NCBI RefSeq assembly: GCF_002027705.1
Contig: NZ_MBTG01000013.1
Location: forward strand, 141,061 to 205,060
Length of the DNA: 64,000 nt
Reading direction: 5' to 3'
Origin: Paenibacillus ferrarius
GTDB taxonomy: Bacteria > Bacillota > Bacilli > Paenibacillales > NBRC-103111
In this document: positions 34,433 to 44,005 of the stretch, piece by piece
Numbering within the stretch: the stretch's first letter is position 1
Layout: each line of letters begins with the position of its first letter
Notes under the pieces: generated by a model
The model's input: only the letters and a program-made list of their open reading frames with translations
Database searches by the model: none
What the model was told of the DNA's origin: nothing
Program-made: the position numbers and the translations under genes

Positions 34433-35845
34433 TCAAACGAGAACTGGCGCTTTGACCTCAACAGGAATAGCTGGCAGGTACGGCTTCCCTTGCGTCTTTT
34501 TTTGAAACTCAGCTTGAGCCAGACTTAGCAAGCTCCCTCCATCCGTCAGCAGCTCATAGGTGGATAGCGCCAGCAGCTTGGCGGCATGATGCATGCCTTT
34601 TAATCCGATCGATGAACCGAAGGCAGCCGTCGCCTGCCAAGTATGCACCTGAACACCAAACGGGGCGCAAGTTGTCATGATTTGACCGGTTGGGGCAATC
34701 CAGGATACATCGCCCACATCCGTAGAGCCCCCGCCGGTAGTTGGACCAGTTGGCTTATAATTAACGAATGAAGTTGGCAGGAGGTCATCTTCTGCCAAGC
34801 CTAGTTCCTTCTGCCGCTTCTTGGCGTATTGCTGCAAAGAAGGCTCCAGTGTTGCAGCCAATGCGCCCGCTAACGCCAAATCTTCCTCTGTGAACAGAAG
34901 CGGCCCCGCTTCATCTTTCTGGTTAAACAGCAGATCATTCAAGGTTTCATTCACATTCAGATCATAAGCGCCGGCTTTGATTTCCCACGTGACTTCCGTT
35001 TCAGTCATAAGAGCAGCGCCTTGAGCAATCTTGATCTGACGTTCAAGCAATTCATCCACATGCGCTCGATTCGCTCCGCGCAGGTAGTACCAAACACTTG
35101 CCTTGTCCGGAACGATATTAGGCGCTTCACCCCCATTGGTAATGGTGTAATGAATACGCGAGCCGTCAATGACGTGTTCTCGCAAATAATTCGCCCCAAT
35201 GTTCGTCAATTCAACGGCATCCAGCGCGCTCCGCCCTAAATGAGGGGCAGCGCCAGCATGAGCGGCCCTGCCTTTGAAGAAAAATTCAACCGATGTAAGC
35301 GCCGAGCTCGGAATGTTCCACGGCGTGTTCGAATGACCGGGATGCCAGGTTAATGCAGCATCCAGATCATCGAATACCCCAGCGCGTGCCATGAACGTCT
35401 TGCCGGAGAGTACCTCTTCCGCCGGGCAGCCGTAATAGCGAATGGTCCCTGTCAATTTCTCTTGAACAAGGCGCTCCTTAAGAGCGATCACGGCCTCTAC
35501 GCCTGCAGTCCCAAGAAGGTTATGACCGCATCCATGACCTGGGCCATTGGTAATTATCGGCTCCCGAACAGAGCTGGCCTTCTGGGACAGTCCCGGTAAA
35601 GCGTCGAATTCTCCCAGAATGCCAATAATGGGTGAGCCGTAGCCATATTCGGCCACGAAAGCTGTCGGCACGTCGCCAACACCCGAAACGACAGTAAACC
35701 CAGCCTCCTGCAGGACGGAGATTTGCAGCTTGGAAGCAAACGCCTCCGTATAAGCGACCTCTGGACGGTTCCAAATTTGCAAAGCTTGGTCCTCGAACGT
35801 CTTCTTATTTTCATCCAGCCAATCGACCAATTGCTTCTTTCCCAT
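34433..35845 (-). CDS. M20 family amidohydrolase, AbgB-like
   Basis: A 470-residue zinc-dependent amidohydrolase of the M20 group, close to AbgB (p-aminobenzoyl-glutamate hydrolase) and related aminoacylases. Metal and catalytic motifs visible are GILGEFDALPG, GPGHGCGHNLLG, GCPAEEVLSGKTFMA and ALTWHPGH; the dimerisation domain starts at FFFKGRAAHAGAAPH. It would cleave an amide bond in an imported N-acyl amino acid or peptide-like compound. The ATG at 35845 has GGAGGT eight bases upstream. It sits between the binding protein and the transporter ATPase. Confidence 0.87.
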   Translation of the reverse strand: MGKKQLVDWLDENKKTFEDQALQIWNRPEVAYTEAFASKLQISVLQEAGFTVVSGVGDVPTAFVAEYGYGSPIIGILGEFDALPGLSQKASSVREPIITNGPGHGCGHNLLGTAGVEAVIALKERLVQEKLTGTIRYYGCPAEEVLSGKTFMARAGVFDDLDAALTWHPGHSNTPWNIPSSALTSVEFFFKGRAAHAGAAPHLGRSALDAVELTNIGANYLREHVIDGSRIHYTITNGGEAPNIVPDKASVWYYLRGANRAHVDELLERQIKIAQGAALMTETEVTWEIKAGAYDLNVNETLNDLLFNQKDEAGPLLFTEEDLALAGALAATLEPSLQQYAKKRQKELGLAEDDLLPTSFVNYKPTGPTTGGGSTDVGDVSWIAPTGQIMTTCAPFGVQVHTWQATAAFGSSIGLKGMHHAAKLLALSTYELLTDGGSLLSLAQAEFQKKTQGKPYLPAIPVEVKAPVLV

Positions 35846-35865
35846 CGACAATCACCTCCGAATCC

Positions 35866-37524
35866 TTATTTCTTCAAATCCCATTGATTCACATTGTTAA
35901 ACATTCCGATATCCGAAGGTTTGCCCACGATCACGTTTTTCGTTACCGCCAGCAGCCGTTTCTCCGAATAAACAGCAATCGACGGCAAATCCTGATGCAG
36001 CGTGTCCTCCAGCTTATTATAAATATCCTTGCGCTTCGCTGGATCTGACTCCGTCTCTCCTTTCGTAATCAACTCATCGGCAATCGGGCTTTTGTACTTC
36101 GTAATGTTGCTCGCATTGTCGCTTTTGAACCCGGTAAAGTAAGAGCTCGGCTCGATATAGAAATCACGCGTAAAAATAGTGATATCGTATTCGCCTTTGC
36201 GTACCTTCTGAATCAATGTCGCAAAATCAAATTTCTGGACGTCCACTTTCAGTCCGACAGCCGTTAAATTTTGCACCAAAATATCAGCTGCTTGCTCACG
36301 AATTTTGTTGCCAACAGGGATAAGGAATTGAATTGGCTTGCTTGTGTCCCATTTTGCTTCTTGAAGCAGCTTCTTCGCTTTGTCCGGATCGTACGTGTAT
36401 TTCGGAATGTCTTTATTGTAGTAAGGGTGGTAGCTCGGAATGCCGCCATCAATAATTTCGCCTTGCCCTTTGAGCAGTTGATCAACAATCAGACTCCGGT
36501 TGAGGGCATAGGCAATGGCTTGACGAACCTTAGGGTCGCTGATTTTTTCTGTGTTAAAAAAAATCTCCGGCGGAACAGACGGGTTGCCGGATACCAGCTC
36601 CACATTAGAGAAACCTTTCACCTTCTCATAATCGGTAATCGGAATAAGTCCAACGGGCACGGAATTCAACTGAATTTCACCCGTTTGGAGTTGGGCAACC
36701 AGGTTGGTCGCCGGCAGAACTTTGATGAAAATTTTGTCTAGTTTGGCGACATCGCGGTAATAGTTCGTATTTTTGGCAACTTCAACATATTGGCCCTTCG
36801 CAAAGTTAGCGAACTTGAACGCGCCTATGGTCACATCAGGCTTCTGGAAGTAGGGGTGAGTAGCCAACTGCTCCGGCGCCACATCTTTCAGAATATGCTG
36901 AGGCAGGAAGAACACTTTGGTGCCGAAGCGCTCTTTGAAAATGAGGGGATCCACAGGTGTCTTCGTTTTCACTTCAAATGTCTTCTCGTCGACGATCTTC
37001 AGCCCGCTAATTTCTGTTTTTCCTTCTGCAAGCTTCCCCGCTTCGTTCACGCCTTCAATAAAGTTCAATTTGAAATTCGTTTCCACTTTTGGATGCAAAG
37101 CGGTTTGCAGGGTAAAAGCCACATCGGCCGTTGTGAATGGCTTGCCATCATTCCATTTGGCTGCGGGGTCTAGCTTAACCGTGAACGTTTGATTGTCCTT
37201 CGTTTCAACGGATTTCGCCAACTTGGGCAGGAATTCAAACTTTTCATTCAGATCCAGCAATGAATCATTAATCAAGGCGATGACGTTATCCGAAGCGGAA
37301 TCGCCTTGGTCATTGATCTGATTTACCGTAATCGGTGCATTGACGATGCCCACATAGACGGCTTTCTCCCCTTGGGACTGAGGGGCATCGGATGCTTTCG
37401 GTGTCGTTGCAGGAGCTGACGATGCTGATGGAGATGCTGTTGGCCCGGAAGTGCCACAAGCCGAGATCACTAGCATGAGCGCAAGCAGCACATACAGCAG
37501 GATATTGCGATAAACATACTTCAT
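35866..37524 (-). CDS. Peptide-type ABC transporter substrate-binding lipoprotein
   Basis: A 552-residue extracellular solute-binding protein of family 5 (OppA/DppA type). The signal peptide ends at the lipobox LVISACG, followed by a Ser/Pro/Ala linker. Family stretches include AKWNDGKPFTTADVAFTLQT, NTNYYRDVAKLDKI and KVRQAIAYALNRSLI. It is the first gene of the minus-strand importer operon. A close paralogue starts divergently 313 bases away and shares long blocks, which points to duplication. Confidence 0.92.
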   Translation of the reverse strand: MKYVYRNILLYVLLALMLVISACGTSGPTASPSASSAPATTPKASDAPQSQGEKAVYVGIVNAPITVNQINDQGDSASDNVIALINDSLLDLNEKFEFLPKLAKSVETKDNQTFTVKLDPAAKWNDGKPFTTADVAFTLQTALHPKVETNFKLNFIEGVNEAGKLAEGKTEISGLKIVDEKTFEVKTKTPVDPLIFKERFGTKVFFLPQHILKDVAPEQLATHPYFQKPDVTIGAFKFANFAKGQYVEVAKNTNYYRDVAKLDKIFIKVLPATNLVAQLQTGEIQLNSVPVGLIPITDYEKVKGFSNVELVSGNPSVPPEIFFNTEKISDPKVRQAIAYALNRSLIVDQLLKGQGEIIDGGIPSYHPYYNKDIPKYTYDPDKAKKLLQEAKWDTSKPIQFLIPVGNKIREQAADILVQNLTAVGLKVDVQKFDFATLIQKVRKGEYDITIFTRDFYIEPSSYFTGFKSDNASNITKYKSPIADELITKGETESDPAKRKDIYNKLEDTLHQDLPSIAVYSEKRLLAVTKNVIVGKPSDIGMFNNVNQWDLKK

Positions 37525-37837
37525 TCGAATGAACCTCCTTATAATTTTGATTAATCCTATAAACTAACTATGAAATATGTACCTTAATTTACCACTGCTG
37601 ATTTACAACTGTCTAATAGAAGTTTCCTATCCAGAATTTGGAATCAGCCCAAAAGATTATTAGGTTTGGAACAATATAAATCATTAGAAATTTGATATTG
37701 GATATTGAAATTGGAGTTCTCTATACTTTGGGAAATGATTAATATCTACTATTACAGTTGGAATAGTACGAATAATCAAAATAAAGAAAAACGGCTGCAA
37801 CGAACAGCCGCTGTTCAAACATGTGGAGGGATATATT
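37525..37837. promoter_or_regulatory. Divergent regulatory region between the two binding-protein genes
   Basis: AT-rich intergenic DNA that must hold the promoters of both arms of the importer locus. I found no promoter that is convincing in both hexamers. A CGGCTG/CAGCCG hairpin (37792-37810) lies just upstream of the ribosome site of the plus-strand gene and could affect its translation or be part of a leader. No reading frame in it looks real. Confidence 0.5.
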
Positions 37838-39478
37838 TTGTCAATTCAACGTACACACCGCAATGCTGTGCTTTTCCTATTCGCAACACTGCTGCTCATT
37901 CTTGCAGCCTGCAGCTCGCAGACCACTGGAACGACAACGAGCGAGACCTCTCCGAAGCCTACAGGCACAAGTTCAGCAGGTCAAAAAATCATTTACATTC
38001 CAACCTTTAGTCCAACGCTAACGGTAAGCCCCATTAATAATCAGGGCAGTGGAGCATCAACTATTGTCATCAGTCTCTTTAACGACCCTTTGTACGATCT
38101 GAATGATAACCTCGAATTTGTACCGAAGCTGGCCAAATCCATTGAAACCAAAGATAATCAAACATTTATTTTCAAGCTAGACCCTGCTGCCAAATGGAAC
38201 GATGGTCAGCCATTTACGGCGGACGATGTTACGTTCACCTTGCAAACAGCCCTGAATGCAAAGGTAGATACGACCTTTAATTTCAGCTTTATTGAAGGCC
38301 TGAATGCGGCTGGCAAGCTGGATTCGGACAAGTCTACGATCAGCGGCATTAAAGTCATTGACAGTACGACCTTCGAACTCAAAACGAAGCAGCCGATCGC
38401 TTTGACCGTCCTGCAGGAGCGCTTTGCCAACAAGATCTATTTCATCCCCAAACATATTTTGAATGATGTGCCCGTGGAACAGATCAATGCTCACCCTTAC
38501 TTTCAAAACCCTGAAGTGACGATTGGTCCGTTCAAATTCATCAAGTTTGTCAAAGGCGCTTACGTTGAGGTAGCGAAGAACCCTTCTTACTATCGTGGCG
38601 TACCTAAGCTCGACAAAATATTTTTTAAAGATGTTGCGGCTGAAACGATACTGCCGCAGTTGCAGACGGGCGAGCTGCATATGAATACTTTGCCATTTGG
38701 CACGATTCCTATCACGGAGCTGGAGAAAGTGAAAGCTTTGCCTAATTTTGACGTATCCGTGTCCGAATCCGCTGAGCCGCTTGTTGCTTTTTTCAATACC
38801 GAAACCGTGCCTCTGAAAGTTAGGCAGGCTATCCCGTACGCGCTCAATCGGGAGCTTCTCGTCAGCCAACTGCTGAAGGGACAAGGCAGTGTTGTCGATG
38901 GCCCCATTCCAGGCAATCATCCGAATTACAACAAAAATATACAGCTGTTTACCTATCAACCAGACAAGGCAAAGGCTTTGTTGAAAGAAGCGAATTGGGA
39001 TGTCAATAAACCACTCCGAGTCTTAATTCCTACAGGCAACGCCATCCGTGAGCACGCTTCCGAGTTAATGGCGGAAAATCTGGAGAAAGCCGGCTTCAAG
39101 GTGCAAGCGGAGAAATACGACTATCCTTCCTTGATCGCCAAGGTGCGTAAATTTGACTATGATATCGCGATTTACAATACAAGTTTCTTTATCGACCCAA
39201 GCTCTTACTTCTCGAATTTAAAAAGCGACAGCGCCAATAACTATACGCGCTACAAAAATCCGCAAGCAGATGAATTAATCACCCTTGGCGAATCCGAGAC
39301 AGATCCTGCGAAACGAAAGCTGATCTACGATCAGTTGCAGGAGATCCATCACACCGATCTTCCTCACCTTAGTCTCTATACGGAGAAGAAAATCGCAGCC
39401 GTTTCTCGGAAGGTTCTTGTTGGTAAACCTCTGCGATTAGGGATGTTCAACAATGTCAATGAATGGGATTTAAAATAG
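37838..39478 (+). CDS. Peptide-type ABC transporter substrate-binding lipoprotein, second copy
   Basis: A 546-residue family 5 binding protein. The signal peptide ends in the lipobox LILAACSS, with a Thr/Ser-rich linker after the Cys. It shares AKWNDGQPFTADDVTFTLQT, NPSYYRGVPKLDKI and the ending MFNNVNEWDLK with the minus-strand copy. The start is TTG at 37838, seven bases after GGAGGG; an upstream GTG in frame overlaps that site. It heads a plus-strand operon with a monooxygenase and an OppB permease. Confidence 0.92.
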   Translation: MSIQRTHRNAVLFLFATLLLILAACSSQTTGTTTSETSPKPTGTSSAGQKIIYIPTFSPTLTVSPINNQGSGASTIVISLFNDPLYDLNDNLEFVPKLAKSIETKDNQTFIFKLDPAAKWNDGQPFTADDVTFTLQTALNAKVDTTFNFSFIEGLNAAGKLDSDKSTISGIKVIDSTTFELKTKQPIALTVLQERFANKIYFIPKHILNDVPVEQINAHPYFQNPEVTIGPFKFIKFVKGAYVEVAKNPSYYRGVPKLDKIFFKDVAAETILPQLQTGELHMNTLPFGTIPITELEKVKALPNFDVSVSESAEPLVAFFNTETVPLKVRQAIPYALNRELLVSQLLKGQGSVVDGPIPGNHPNYNKNIQLFTYQPDKAKALLKEANWDVNKPLRVLIPTGNAIREHASELMAENLEKAGFKVQAEKYDYPSLIAKVRKFDYDIAIYNTSFFIDPSSYFSNLKSDSANNYTRYKNPQADELITLGESETDPAKRKLIYDQLQEIHHTDLPHLSLYTEKKIAAVSRKVLVGKPLRLGMFNNVNEWDLK

Positions 39479-39490
39479 GAGGAAGCCCTT

Positions 39491-40600
39491 ATGAGCAGCA
39501 CTGTCGTCCAACCTCTTGCCAAAGAATTTGAATTTGGCGTTTACACCTTTGGGGATCTGCTGGCAGACCCCGTATCCAAACAGAAAAGAAGCCCTGCGAG
39601 AAGATTACAGGATATCATAGCGGCAGCCAAGCTTGCCGACGAGGTTGGTCTTGATGTATTCGGCCTAGGCGAGCACCATAAACCTGATTTCGCGATTTCC
39701 TCTCCCCCCGTCGTGTTAGCGGCTATCGCGCAAGTGACCCAGCGCATCAAGCTAACGAGCATGACGACCGTACTTAGCATCCTGGATCCTGTACGCGTAT
39801 TCGAGGATTATGCAACGGTTGACCTGCTGTCAGCCGGCCGTGCCGAAATCGTCGCTGGTCGCGGTGCCAAAAATTCACTCGATGCTTACGACTTATTCGG
39901 CTGCGATCTTGCCAGCTATGAAGCTCTTTTCGATGAAAAGATCGATCTGCTGCTGCAATGTGTGGAGAATGAAAATGTAACTTGGGAGGGGCAATTCCGT
40001 TCTGGCCTCACGAATGCTGCCATCGTTCCCCGCCCTCTTCAGAAGGAATTGCCTGTCTGGTTGGGGATGGGCGGCACCTTAGAGAGCGCTGTCCGAGCGG
40101 GCAAGCTAGGCAGAGGCGCGCTGTTTGCCTTGCTCACAGGCGATCCAGCAAGGCTTCAATCCATGGCAGAGGCATACAGACAAGCCGGACTGCAAGCGGG
40201 GCACAATGCTTCCAGATTGCCCATAGCAGTTGCCAGCCATGGCTGCATCGCTTCGGAACCTGGACAGGCATGGCGGGAATTCTCTCGGTATTATGAGAAT
40301 TATGTGGGGCGCTTTCAGCCCAAAATCAATGAGGGCATTCCTCATATTGCCCCGGCCAAAGTAACAGCTCCACAGGAGGGGCTAGCCGTAGGAACGCCTG
40401 AGCAAATTGCGGCGAAAATCTTGTTTCAGCATGAGCTGATCGGACATAACCGTTTTATTCTGCAAGTCGACATCGGCGAACTTCCCTTTGAGAACGTGGC
40501 CACAACAATCAAATTGCTCGCTACCGAAGTAGCCCCTATCGTTCGCCGAGAAATTGCCCGCAGAAAAAGCAAAGGAATGGAGGAAGTTTCCACATACTGA
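39491..40600 (+). CDS. LLM class flavin-dependent oxidoreductase
   Basis: A 369-residue bacterial-luciferase-like oxidoreductase (FMNH2- or F420-dependent fold; FMN most likely in this group). Family stretches are AKLADEVGLDVFGLGEHH, PVVLAAIAQVTQRIKLTS, RVFEDYATVDLLSAGRAEIV and LPVWLGMGGTLESAVRAG. Such enzymes often oxidise sulfur compounds or amines, for example in the YtnJ/YxeK pathways that also use M20 hydrolases. The ATG has AGGAGG nearby and follows the binding-protein gene by 12 bases. Confidence 0.85.
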   Translation: MSSTVVQPLAKEFEFGVYTFGDLLADPVSKQKRSPARRLQDIIAAAKLADEVGLDVFGLGEHHKPDFAISSPPVVLAAIAQVTQRIKLTSMTTVLSILDPVRVFEDYATVDLLSAGRAEIVAGRGAKNSLDAYDLFGCDLASYEALFDEKIDLLLQCVENENVTWEGQFRSGLTNAAIVPRPLQKELPVWLGMGGTLESAVRAGKLGRGALFALLTGDPARLQSMAEAYRQAGLQAGHNASRLPIAVASHGCIASEPGQAWREFSRYYENYVGRFQPKINEGIPHIAPAKVTAPQEGLAVGTPEQIAAKILFQHELIGHNRFILQVDIGELPFENVATTIKLLATEVAPIVRREIARRKSKGMEEVSTY

Positions 40601-40627
40601 TCGGCAGTACTTATGGAGGTAAATCCT

Positions 40628-41581
40628 ATGGCACCGTATATTGTTCGTCGTCTCCTCATATCCTTGCTGGTCTTGTTAGGCATAACGATCCTTAATTTTA
40701 TGATCATTAATTTGGCTCCTGGGAATCCTGTTGAGCTGTTCATCGACCCTGATACCCCCAGGGAGCTCATTCAAGCGCGGAAAGAACTGCTAGGACTGAA
40801 TGCCCCGCTCTTCACGCAATATATCAAATGGTTAGGCGCCTTGCTGCAGGGGAATCTGGGCTACTCCTTCAGCTCCCATGCGCCTGTCCTCCATATCATC
40901 GGAGAACGGTTGGGTCCTACGCTGCTGCTAGCCGCTGCCTCCTTGCTGTTCGGGCTCCTTATTGCCATCCCAATCGGTATTCTAAGCGCCTTGAAGCAAA
41001 ATACGAAATTTGATTACTTAATGACCGGCTTTTCCTTCATCAGCGTCTCTGTTCCGCAATTTTTCTTAAGCTTAACCCTCATCTATGTCATTGCAGTCAA
41101 ACTCCATCTTCTGCCAACTGGCGGCATGGTGACTTTGGGTTATGAGGGGGACTTACGGGATCGGCTCATTCATTTGGTGCTTCCCGTACTTGTACTTGGC
41201 AGTGTCGTCGCCGGCAAGAAAGTACGCTATATACGCTCCAGCGTGCTCGAGGTCTTGAAGCAAGATTATATGCGCACCGCGCATGCCAAAGGACTGCATC
41301 CCTTCGTTGTAATCAACAAACACGCGCTGCGCAACGCCTTGGTTCCGATCATTACCGTCATCGCAGCCGAAATTCCTATTTTGCTCGGTGGAAGCATTGT
41401 GATTGAACAAATATTCCAATGGCCAGGCATTGGCAGACTCACGTTTTTATCCATTCTTTCGCGGGATTACCCTATCTTAATGGGACTCAATCTCGTGGCT
41501 GCTATCATCGTGCTTCTAACTAATCTCCTCACAGATATTCTGTACTCGCTGGCCGATCCTCGGATTAAATATGATCGTTAG
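40628..41581 (+). CDS. Peptide-type ABC transporter permease, OppB family, second copy
   Basis: A 317-residue six-helix permease, strongly similar to the OppB gene on the minus arm (shared LAPGNPVELFIDPDTPRELI, LKQNTKFDYLMTG, KGLHPFVVINKHALRNAL and IFQWPGIGRLT). The ATG at 40628 has TGGAGGTAAAT upstream; an ATG five codons earlier overlaps that site. The plus operon has no OppC or ATPase, so this protein must use those of the minus operon or other partners. Confidence 0.9.
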   Translation: MAPYIVRRLLISLLVLLGITILNFMIINLAPGNPVELFIDPDTPRELIQARKELLGLNAPLFTQYIKWLGALLQGNLGYSFSSHAPVLHIIGERLGPTLLLAAASLLFGLLIAIPIGILSALKQNTKFDYLMTGFSFISVSVPQFFLSLTLIYVIAVKLHLLPTGGMVTLGYEGDLRDRLIHLVLPVLVLGSVVAGKKVRYIRSSVLEVLKQDYMRTAHAKGLHPFVVINKHALRNALVPIITVIAAEIPILLGGSIVIEQIFQWPGIGRLTFLSILSRDYPILMGLNLVAAIIVLLTNLLTDILYSLADPRIKYDR

Positions 41582-41596
41582 TCAGCTCTTCAAGGC

Positions 41597-41642
41597 AAGA
41601 GGCCTCCAAAACCACTGGACAAGTGGGCTTGGAGGCCTCTTT
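41597..41642. terminator. Bidirectional intrinsic terminator
   Basis: AAGAGGCCTCCAA pairs perfectly with TTGGAGGCCTCTT around a 19-base loop. It separates the importer plus operon from the convergent MMPL gene. Confidence 0.85.
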
Positions 41643-41656
41643 GGTTAGGTCTTGGC

Positions 41657-43879
41657 TTACTTCTGCAAACCGCTTTGCGGTTGTTGTTTGATTTTACCAG
41701 GCCAGAAAGACAAATCTCCCAGCAGCATGGTGATCGAAGGCACAAGGAATGGCCTTACTATAAAAGTATCCAGAATAACGCCAATGGCGCAAATGACACC
41801 AAATTGGACCAGCACTTGAATCGGCAATGAGGCCAATACCGCAAAGGTTCCTGCCAGAATAAGTCCAGCTGATGTAATGACGCTGCTTGTCGTACTGACA
41901 CCAAGACGGATGGCATCCTTCAGCTTCAATCGATTGCGCTCCTGCCAAATGCTAGATACCATAAATATATTGTAATCCTCCCCCAAAGCCACGAGGAATA
42001 CGAACGCATAGAGCGGAATTAACCCTTGGATAGCCGAGGTATCCATGAAGTAGTGGAGAATGAGCCACCCTGCTCCCAATGCGGAAAAGTACGAAAGTAG
42101 AACCGTAGCAATCAGATAGAGCATCGCCACAAGCGAGCGCAAATAGATTAACAGCAGCAAGGCAATGACGATAATGACAACCGGAATAACCATGTATGTG
42201 TCGCGTTCTACAACACTTTTGGTGTCATATTGCGTAGCGGTTTCACCTCCCACCCAGACTTGCGGCGTCGACAATCCCGCTTCTTGCAGCTTCTTCTCCG
42301 TTGTTGAACGGATTTCCGGAATACGGTCAATCGATGAGAGCGCATAGGGATCTTCTTTAAAAATCAGTTCATAGGCTTTGTATGCTGCATCCTTTTTACT
42401 GTCAACAGGCTTAGAAACAGACGCTGCATAGGGAAGCTTCGATAAGGCTCCCTGCACATCCGCTTCTTTCCCCTCCGTGTTGACAATTATTTTCACCGGA
42501 GCAAGCGAACCTGGCGAAACATGCTCGGAGAGCAGCGAAAACCCTTCGCGAGAAGGCATGGTTGATGGGAAAGATTCCAAAATGTTATACGTAAATTTAA
42601 TTTGCGGTGCAAACGCGGCAAGCGCGATTAAGATAATTAGACTGACGGCAAGAACGCTTTTAGGCTTCTCCGTTACGATGTGTCCTAGTGCAGCACCCAT
42701 CTTGCCAACTGGCTTCTGCACGCGAATCTTGCTCCCTTTGCGAGCTTCTTTCTCAGCACGCATCTGGGGCGTCAACGGAATAAACGGAAAAAAGGATACA
42801 CGACCTATTATAGCAAGTAATGCGGGAACGAGAGTTAGACTGGCTATAGCCATAATGAAAATAGCTACGCTGAACGGGATCGCAAAGCAATGATTGGACC
42901 CGTAATGGGCAAAAAGCAAAGCGAGCAATGAAACGATAACCGTTAAACCGCTCATCCCTATGGCCCCTGCAGCGCCTCCGAAAGAAGCACGCAGCGCTGC
43001 GTATTTGTCTTTCTCTTCCAATAAAGCTTGCCGATATCTGGCTACAAAGAAAAGACAATAGTCTGTTCCAGCACCGAACAATAAAACCGTCATAATCGAA
43101 ATCGATTGCGCATCTACAGTGATCCAGCCTTGTTTGGCCAGAAAACCAAGAATCGGTGAAATGATGCCATAGGCAAAACCCACCCCAACCAGAGGAATGA
43201 TAGCGAGAATTGGGGAACGATATAATACGATCAACAGGATCAAAACAAGCAGAACCGTAGCTAGAAGCAGCGCGAAGTCAGCCCCTTTGAACAAGGCGGT
43301 AGCATCCGTTTGAATACCGACAGGGCCGGTAATCCGGGCATGCAGTCCTGCATCGCCAACTTGAAGTGCGAACGGGTCGGTGCCTTGCTGATTTGCTGCT
43401 ATTTCCTGCAGTTTCTTCAAATCCGCTTGCAGCACGTCGGTTTCTGTCCCTTCGTCAAACGAAATCGGCAGAACCAATAAAGTGCCATCTTTCGAAAGCA
43501 TCGCTTTCACAGCTTGCGCTGGCATTTGGTGCAGCGGAGGCAAGCCTTTTTGTGCCGTAAGTGGCGTATCCGTCAACTGCTTCGCAATCTTCTGGATGGC
43601 GGTGATGTCCGGATCTGTTAATCCTGCCGCCCGGTACCAGACGACCAAAGCAGGTACGCCTTCATCGCTTGGGAATTGCGCCCGCATCGTATCGCTTGCT
43701 TGAAGCGACTCAGAGTCGATAGGCAGCTTACTGGCACCATTATTTTCTTGTGAATTGACGTTAGGCAAAAAGATGGATAAAATTCCAGTTAGTAAAACCC
43801 AAACGAGCAAAGTGATCCATTTGCTGCGACGACCGGCCACGATCGCTCCCAGCTTGCTGAATAGAGGATTTTCATGCAT
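41657..43879 (-). CDS. MMPL family transporter (YdfJ-like)
   Basis: A 740-residue RND-superfamily membrane protein of the MMPL type, with twelve helices in two halves and two large extracellular loops (about residues 40-190 and 420-540). Family motifs are GAGTDYCLFFVARYRQAL in the first half and ALGEDYNIFMVSSIWQERNR in the second, containing the proton-relay Asp and Tyr residues. Related proteins export lipids or drugs. The substrate here is unknown. A TetR regulator is divergent from it, with a palindrome between, so drug- or lipid-responsive control is likely. Confidence 0.9.
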   Translation of the reverse strand: MHENPLFSKLGAIVAGRRSKWITLLVWVLLTGILSIFLPNVNSQENNGASKLPIDSESLQASDTMRAQFPSDEGVPALVVWYRAAGLTDPDITAIQKIAKQLTDTPLTAQKGLPPLHQMPAQAVKAMLSKDGTLLVLPISFDEGTETDVLQADLKKLQEIAANQQGTDPFALQVGDAGLHARITGPVGIQTDATALFKGADFALLLATVLLVLILLIVLYRSPILAIIPLVGVGFAYGIISPILGFLAKQGWITVDAQSISIMTVLLFGAGTDYCLFFVARYRQALLEEKDKYAALRASFGGAAGAIGMSGLTVIVSLLALLFAHYGSNHCFAIPFSVAIFIMAIASLTLVPALLAIIGRVSFFPFIPLTPQMRAEKEARKGSKIRVQKPVGKMGAALGHIVTEKPKSVLAVSLIILIALAAFAPQIKFTYNILESFPSTMPSREGFSLLSEHVSPGSLAPVKIIVNTEGKEADVQGALSKLPYAASVSKPVDSKKDAAYKAYELIFKEDPYALSSIDRIPEIRSTTEKKLQEAGLSTPQVWVGGETATQYDTKSVVERDTYMVIPVVIIVIALLLLIYLRSLVAMLYLIATVLLSYFSALGAGWLILHYFMDTSAIQGLIPLYAFVFLVALGEDYNIFMVSSIWQERNRLKLKDAIRLGVSTTSSVITSAGLILAGTFAVLASLPIQVLVQFGVICAIGVILDTFIVRPFLVPSITMLLGDLSFWPGKIKQQPQSGLQK

Positions 43880-43936
43880 ATTGAAACATCTCTCCTATAG
43901 CTTATTTGTAGTTACGTAAGTATTTAAGTCACACAA

Positions 43937-43965
43937 TTAATTATATATACTATATAGTTAATTAA
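43937..43965. promoter_or_regulatory. Imperfect AT-rich palindrome, candidate TetR operator
   Basis: TTAATTA and TAATTAA bound an AT-rich 29-bp dyad (inner TATA/TATA) between the MMPL and TetR genes. Its position suits a TetR-family repressor controlling both divergent genes. Its simple composition means chance cannot be excluded. Confidence 0.5.
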
Positions 43966-44005
43966 TCAACTGGTTTTATTTTTATTTTTTTCAGGAGTGA
44001 TTACT

